From the IMG/VR virus record IMGVR_UViG_3300033146_000658, positions 1 to 64,000 of that record: 64,000 bases of DNA, one strand, 5' to 3'. The DNA is from a virus. Below the pieces are notes generated by a model. It was not told where the DNA came from. It ran no database searches and was given only the letters and a program-made list of their open reading frames with translations. The position numbers and the translations under genes were made by a program. Shown piece after piece: positions 61,701-64,000 of the stretch (positions are counted from its first letter, which is position 1; the number at the start of each line of letters is the position of its first letter).

Positions 61701-63019
61701 GCCGTAAACAATGATGGATTTACGCTATCAAAATCTAAATTAGGATACCCATCTATTGACGGATTAAAAAACACTGGATTAGACCCATTAGAATCAACCA
61801 CTGATGTTGATATTTGACTCTTTTTGTAAGAGAATGCTCTTGTGTCAAATGACTCAGGTATCTTAAGCGCTAATGTATTAAAGTTTGCTGCAAACAGTCT
61901 ATTCTTTTTTATTTCTATATGTGATGGCGAATATGCTGATGATCCTAAATCTATTAATTCTGAAAGTGTTATTATAGTTTCTAAATCAGTTTGCCCGGCA
62001 TCCGTATATTCAAATGTTCCTCCATTAATATAAACTTCGTTTTGAATTATTCTAACATCAGGATCTCCATTGCTCGAAGACCAATATAGCCTATATAGTG
62101 ATAATTTACTAAAATTACTATTGATATTAGGTATTTGTATAGTTACACTCTTGTTGTATTCTATAGGGATTGAATGCAGATCATGACCACAATGATTCTC
62201 ATTATTATCTAATCCAAACCCCCTGTGTATATCTATTGAATGAGATATAGGTGATAGCTTAGTTTGTATTCCGTTATCATTCATATACGTATAAGCATAT
62301 ACGACGGATCCTGAACCGAAGTTACCAGTCTCATTAACATCTATAATTCTAGGGGGAAGCATGTTAGATGCCGGATTCTGATCTATCCCTTCCGGTGGGG
62401 TTAATAATGATTCGTCTCCACTTATATTTAATTTTCTTAATTGATTAGATCCATCTGCCCAGTATACATTCTTGTTATCAGAACCTTCTACGTTTGTTAT
62501 AATATCTAATTTTGTATCATTAGACAATCCTAAATTATTCACAAATTTAATCGTTATATCATCATTAAAATCTATAACAATTATCATTGTGACTGAACCA
62601 GATGAGTTTGTTCCGTTTATAAACACAACTGTGCTATCATCAAATCCCGGATTCATAATACTTTTTTGTCCGATGATTTTCATTGTAGTATAGTCTCCTC
62701 CGAGATAATGGCTACTATCACCACCATTGTCTCCCCAGACCACAGGTGTTGTTATAACACTTTCGTTGCCATCTATATCATATAATGAGTAATTTAAAGA
62801 CCATCCTCTAGTCTGGTCAGGCGATGATAACCATTCGCTTTTATGAATTGAGTGAAATTCAAATCTCATCTTATGTTTATGGTGTGTTGATAGATTACCA
62901 TTATCACCTTCGTTTAAAAGCATAAGATTCTCCGCGTGCCAATATAGGGAATTATCCCTTTTATCTAATGCTAAATCTTTATTTATTCCTTTAAACGTAA
63001 GCTTATCTGTTACTCTCAT
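58718..63019 (-). CDS. Tail barrel/muzzle (stabilisation) protein
   Basis: A 1433-residue, beta-rich protein, the largest of the tail genes. The opening (L-T-F-K-G-I-N-K-D-L-A-L-D ... L-Y-W-H-A-E-N-L) has the 'F-x-G-x-N-x-D ... a-x-N' start I associate with crAss-like tail stabilisation/muzzle proteins, which are compared with the P22 gp10 and T7 gp12 nozzle. The body is rich in Ser, Asn, Tyr and Gly with propeller-like repeating strands. It follows a ring-type adaptor gene by three bases, the order expected for a short-tailed phage. The exact crAss gene equivalence is inferred. Confidence 0.65.
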   Translation of the reverse strand: MRVTDKLTFKGINKDLALDKRDNSLYWHAENLMLLNEGDNGNLSTHHKHKMRFEFHSIHKSEWLSSPDQTRGWSLNYSLYDIDGNESVITTPVVWGDNGGDSSHYLGGDYTTMKIIGQKSIMNPGFDDSTVVFINGTNSSGSVTMIIVIDFNDDITIKFVNNLGLSNDTKLDIITNVEGSDNKNVYWADGSNQLRKLNISGDESLLTPPEGIDQNPASNMLPPRIIDVNETGNFGSGSVVYAYTYMNDNGIQTKLSPISHSIDIHRGFGLDNNENHCGHDLHSIPIEYNKSVTIQIPNINSNFSKLSLYRLYWSSSNGDPDVRIIQNEVYINGGTFEYTDAGQTDLETIITLSELIDLGSSAYSPSHIEIKKNRLFAANFNTLALKIPESFDTRAFSYKKSQISTSVVDSNGSNPVFFNPSIDGYPNLDFDSVNPSLFTAESSGSGSGNFYKPVKFDGSVGDTLEYSYMRNSIKFGGSGELVNFELKYNHYANALVDKRTFKEGNTYRFAIRFFTNAGNATNPSWISDYTIPYLYNGDYQNDNAERTITIDFSLTAAGLIAAENKGYFSYEILMVNAEQNNRRVVSQGFIQPPVSRVRSPYDGGYDKYEFEYKLRPFNIGRAIKPYDYVDDGTNSDYETSQALDITGVSGPASTTDNSNTIFNYPVNEVSQFYSPYTEFLESNGYILNASNKIKPYGLAYCSSTFGADWDSLGPGNGRTRTYINFAYESTYTGGATGGVSYTKFAQSKSNGAVKIPNVSDDGYMPIDITQIKSVFSLKNSDTQTSLQIGQYSYNNFSEGESFSGGGSDDPYNPYGRYSLTDEGLDVSTSTHNWFTGANTVLIEYEDAQWSSFTGSVNEHESMSEVLITDFNPPASYETSNSPCSLDANIASYGGAVYDKFYETYPRSHNHDYFFLPLIEIINEGGPNIYDNNTINNRALSEYIMCGNAVELSDQTTAYGDNYRVRFDVAQISNHPSRVSYDGMGASDYYSRSDFSIYVDSTINTYGRHDATLDKMVNVAGRPSSQFYWNTVVELDYDAFMFGSDECQMSIHDVFATLESIPIYGIPLNFNEETSFCTRIIASEEKLPFESIDSWMRFESSTVKDLESKFGCITELYKFNDELFAFQKTGIAQLVISPIAQTAVNMDGAEDNILLGEGKVLHDAKYLTHNSGSSGKWCIADDGKKMLYYDKLNGTINMIQGTKNSMGDIEYELSKSTGLHDYIDDFTSLNYDSILSDPLKGEGYVVLGYNTFTNNIYATMVGSEESFTVSFNGLSNTFISFHDFKPNGFLRNSSKYDLYYNNVIERLYEVPDDIGSFGDAPVSLTLLHSRKEDVIKRYDNIEFSPIVYNDFDVNKSFTTWECYNSYQNTGVQDFDPSLRIRKHRSIVYRNEGTFDRMRDSHMFIKLDYNGLLNKVVIHDIYLHFNTVTPLRNGQ

Positions 63020-63022
63020 ATA

Positions 63023-63727
63023 TTACGGATTAACCCTATTAAGGTGTTCATAATTAAATCTTTGTGAATTAGCTCTATAATTAGATATAAATCTAACAAG
63101 ACCATTTCTTATAACTTCCATCTCATCTTCAGAAGGCATTTTAAATGCTGTTTCTGCAGCCGCAATATGCCACGCATATTCTCGCTCCGCCCTCTGCAAT
63201 ACAGACGGATGCATGTCTCCCATATCGGTCTTGATAGTGAAGTGTTGAACCTTAACGTATGATTCAATAGCTTTTATCAAATGCACATTATCTGGTATCA
63301 TAGGCATTCCGTCTTCATCCATAACAACAGCCTTGTATTCTATATTAAGAATACCACGCTCAATGTCTGTATATATATAATTTTTCTTAACGGTGTATGT
63401 TAGTCCCGACCGTATAGCCATGCCTCTCTCGGAGATACAATTCCATTTTCCGCCTGAATGACTTACTGAGTATTGCATAGGAACCATCTCATCACCATCT
63501 TTTATACTTAAATGTTCTAAATATAACATATCTGGTGGTATGTTCGCTCTGTAATCGTCAAATGGTATAGTTTCAATTTTGGACTCATATATTATAGGAG
63601 CTCCTATCATTTTCACTAAATCCATTATATCCATGGCTATATCTGAATAATTCACATCAGACATAAGAGTATTCCTCTTTATTCTATATATTAGTTCGTT
63701 AACCGAAACATATTTTCCATTAAACAT
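63023..63727 (-). CDS. Head-tail ring adaptor-like protein
   Basis: A 234-residue protein: helical N-terminus, central beta segment (Y-L-E-H-L-S-I-K-D-G-D ... I-Y-T-D-I-E-R-G-I-L-N-I-E-Y) and a C-terminal helical bundle with many Glu/Arg. Size, fold pattern and position immediately before the muzzle gene resemble the T7 gp11/P22 gp4 adaptor class and the crAss ring proteins that connect portal and tail. It overlaps the upstream gene by eight bases. Confidence 0.55.
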   Translation of the reverse strand: MFNGKYVSVNELIYRIKRNTLMSDVNYSDIAMDIMDLVKMIGAPIIYESKIETIPFDDYRANIPPDMLYLEHLSIKDGDEMVPMQYSVSHSGGKWNCISERGMAIRSGLTYTVKKNYIYTDIERGILNIEYKAVVMDEDGMPMIPDNVHLIKAIESYVKVQHFTIKTDMGDMHPSVLQRAEREYAWHIAAAETAFKMPSEDEMEVIRNGLVRFISNYRANSQRFNYEHLNRVNP

Positions 63728-64000
63728 TTTCTATTGCATTTATGTTAATATTTGGATCTTTTAGCAATGAAGCTAAATATCTTTTAAATTTGTATCTATT
63801 AGGTTTAAAGTAAAGTCTCTTACCTTGTGAAGAGAAGTGCTTATTGAATTTTATCATAAAAACATATCCGTTCGTATGAGCATTTTCGTAACGTATCTTT
63901 TTACCATAAGTTTTAGAGGCCGCCCTGTCTATTGAGAATGACAATCTTAATTTATCATCAACAACTTCGGCAACCTGCTTCTTCTTGGCTAAAAATATCT
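63720..64000 (-). CDS. Truncated virion-block CDS, unknown
   Basis: The minus-strand frame ending at 63720 stays open to the window edge, so the start lies beyond 64000; the visible part encodes about 93 residues. It is basic, with K-K-K-Q near the edge and a Tyr/Lys/Phe-rich C-terminus, and no recognised domain. It overlaps the ring-adaptor gene by eight bases. It may be a small tail or head-completion protein. Confidence 0.6.
   Translation of the reverse strand, partial: IFLAKKKQVAEVVDDKLRLSFSIDRAASKTYGKKIRYENAHTNGYVFMIKFNKHFSSQGKRLYFKPNRYKFKRYLASLLKDPNININAIENV

Noticed and set aside
31570-63019. Many plus-strand open frames of 60-158 codons opposite the giant genes
   Set aside because: They are antisense shadows of real minus-strand genes, are Ser/Leu/Ile-rich in the way reversed codons produce, and have no leaders or coupling.
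1-64000. Alternative genetic code (stop recoding), known in some crAss-like phages
   Set aside because: Genes end in TAA, TGA and TAG alike, and the giant genes are uninterrupted in the standard code.
1-64000. CRISPR arrays, insertion sequences, attachment sites
   Set aside because: No regularly spaced repeats, transposase genes or integrase were seen; the only tandem repeat is the short leader element at 10507.

Overview
This AT-rich window looks like part of a crAss-like phage (order Crassvirales) infecting a Bacteroidota host. The strongest evidence is a 1943-residue virion RNA polymerase whose active site reads DFDID, the signature of the crAss/YonO/QDE-1 single-chain polymerases. It sits in a run of giant virion genes that starts with a tail-ring adaptor and a 1433-residue tail barrel/muzzle protein. 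Genes are tightly packed, mostly lack Shine-Dalgarno sequences as in Bacteroidota, and use all three stop codons, so the standard bacterial code applies. Terminase, portal and major capsid genes are not here and probably lie beyond position 64000.

Layout. Two gene blocks converge on a bidirectional terminator near 31.55 kb. The left block (plus strand, 1-31.5 kb) is the replication and host-interaction half. It holds small membrane and unknown genes (0-7 kb), including a membrane-anchored PspA-like coiled coil and a likely -1 frameshifted gene. The replication core follows (7.1-12.4 kb): loader-like protein, DnaB-type helicase, Sak4-like ATPase, SSB, DnaG-type primase. Next is a peptide-modification locus (12.9-20.1 kb): gamma-glutamylcyclotransferase-like protein, ATP-grasp ligase, two amidoligases, class II glutamine amidotransferase. 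Then come a RusA-like resolvase and PD-(D/E)XK nuclease (20.6-22.0 kb), a B12-dependent ribonucleotide reductase followed by an HNH endonuclease (23.3-26.3 kb), and a sigma-like protein, two phosphoesterases, a dNTP diphosphohydrolase and a family B DNA polymerase (27-31.2 kb).

The right block (minus strand, transcribed from 64 kb down to 31.57 kb) encodes tail-ring and barrel proteins, several large putative cargo/ejection proteins, the RNA polymerase, a multidomain peptidoglycan hydrolase, a second polymerase segment, and a zincin plus nuclease giant protein. These are probably packaged and delivered with the DNA.

The most unusual signal is a shared C-terminal tail, consensus N-[IL]-G-[IV]-[LF]-K-[IL]-[IL]-stop, on 13 otherwise different small proteins scattered through the plus-strand block. 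A fourteenth protein, encoded directly before the ATP-grasp ligase, carries a related motif at its N-terminus. Codons differ from copy to copy (all four glycine codons occur), so selection appears to act on the peptide. Several tagged genes sit inside or next to the amidoligase locus. The tail could be a ligase recognition tag, a capsid-loading peptide or an assembly signal; the sequence alone does not decide between these. Two structured noncoding RNA candidates (3630-3775, tRNA-like ends; 26309-26455, pseudoknot-like) fill the only sizeable non-coding gaps.
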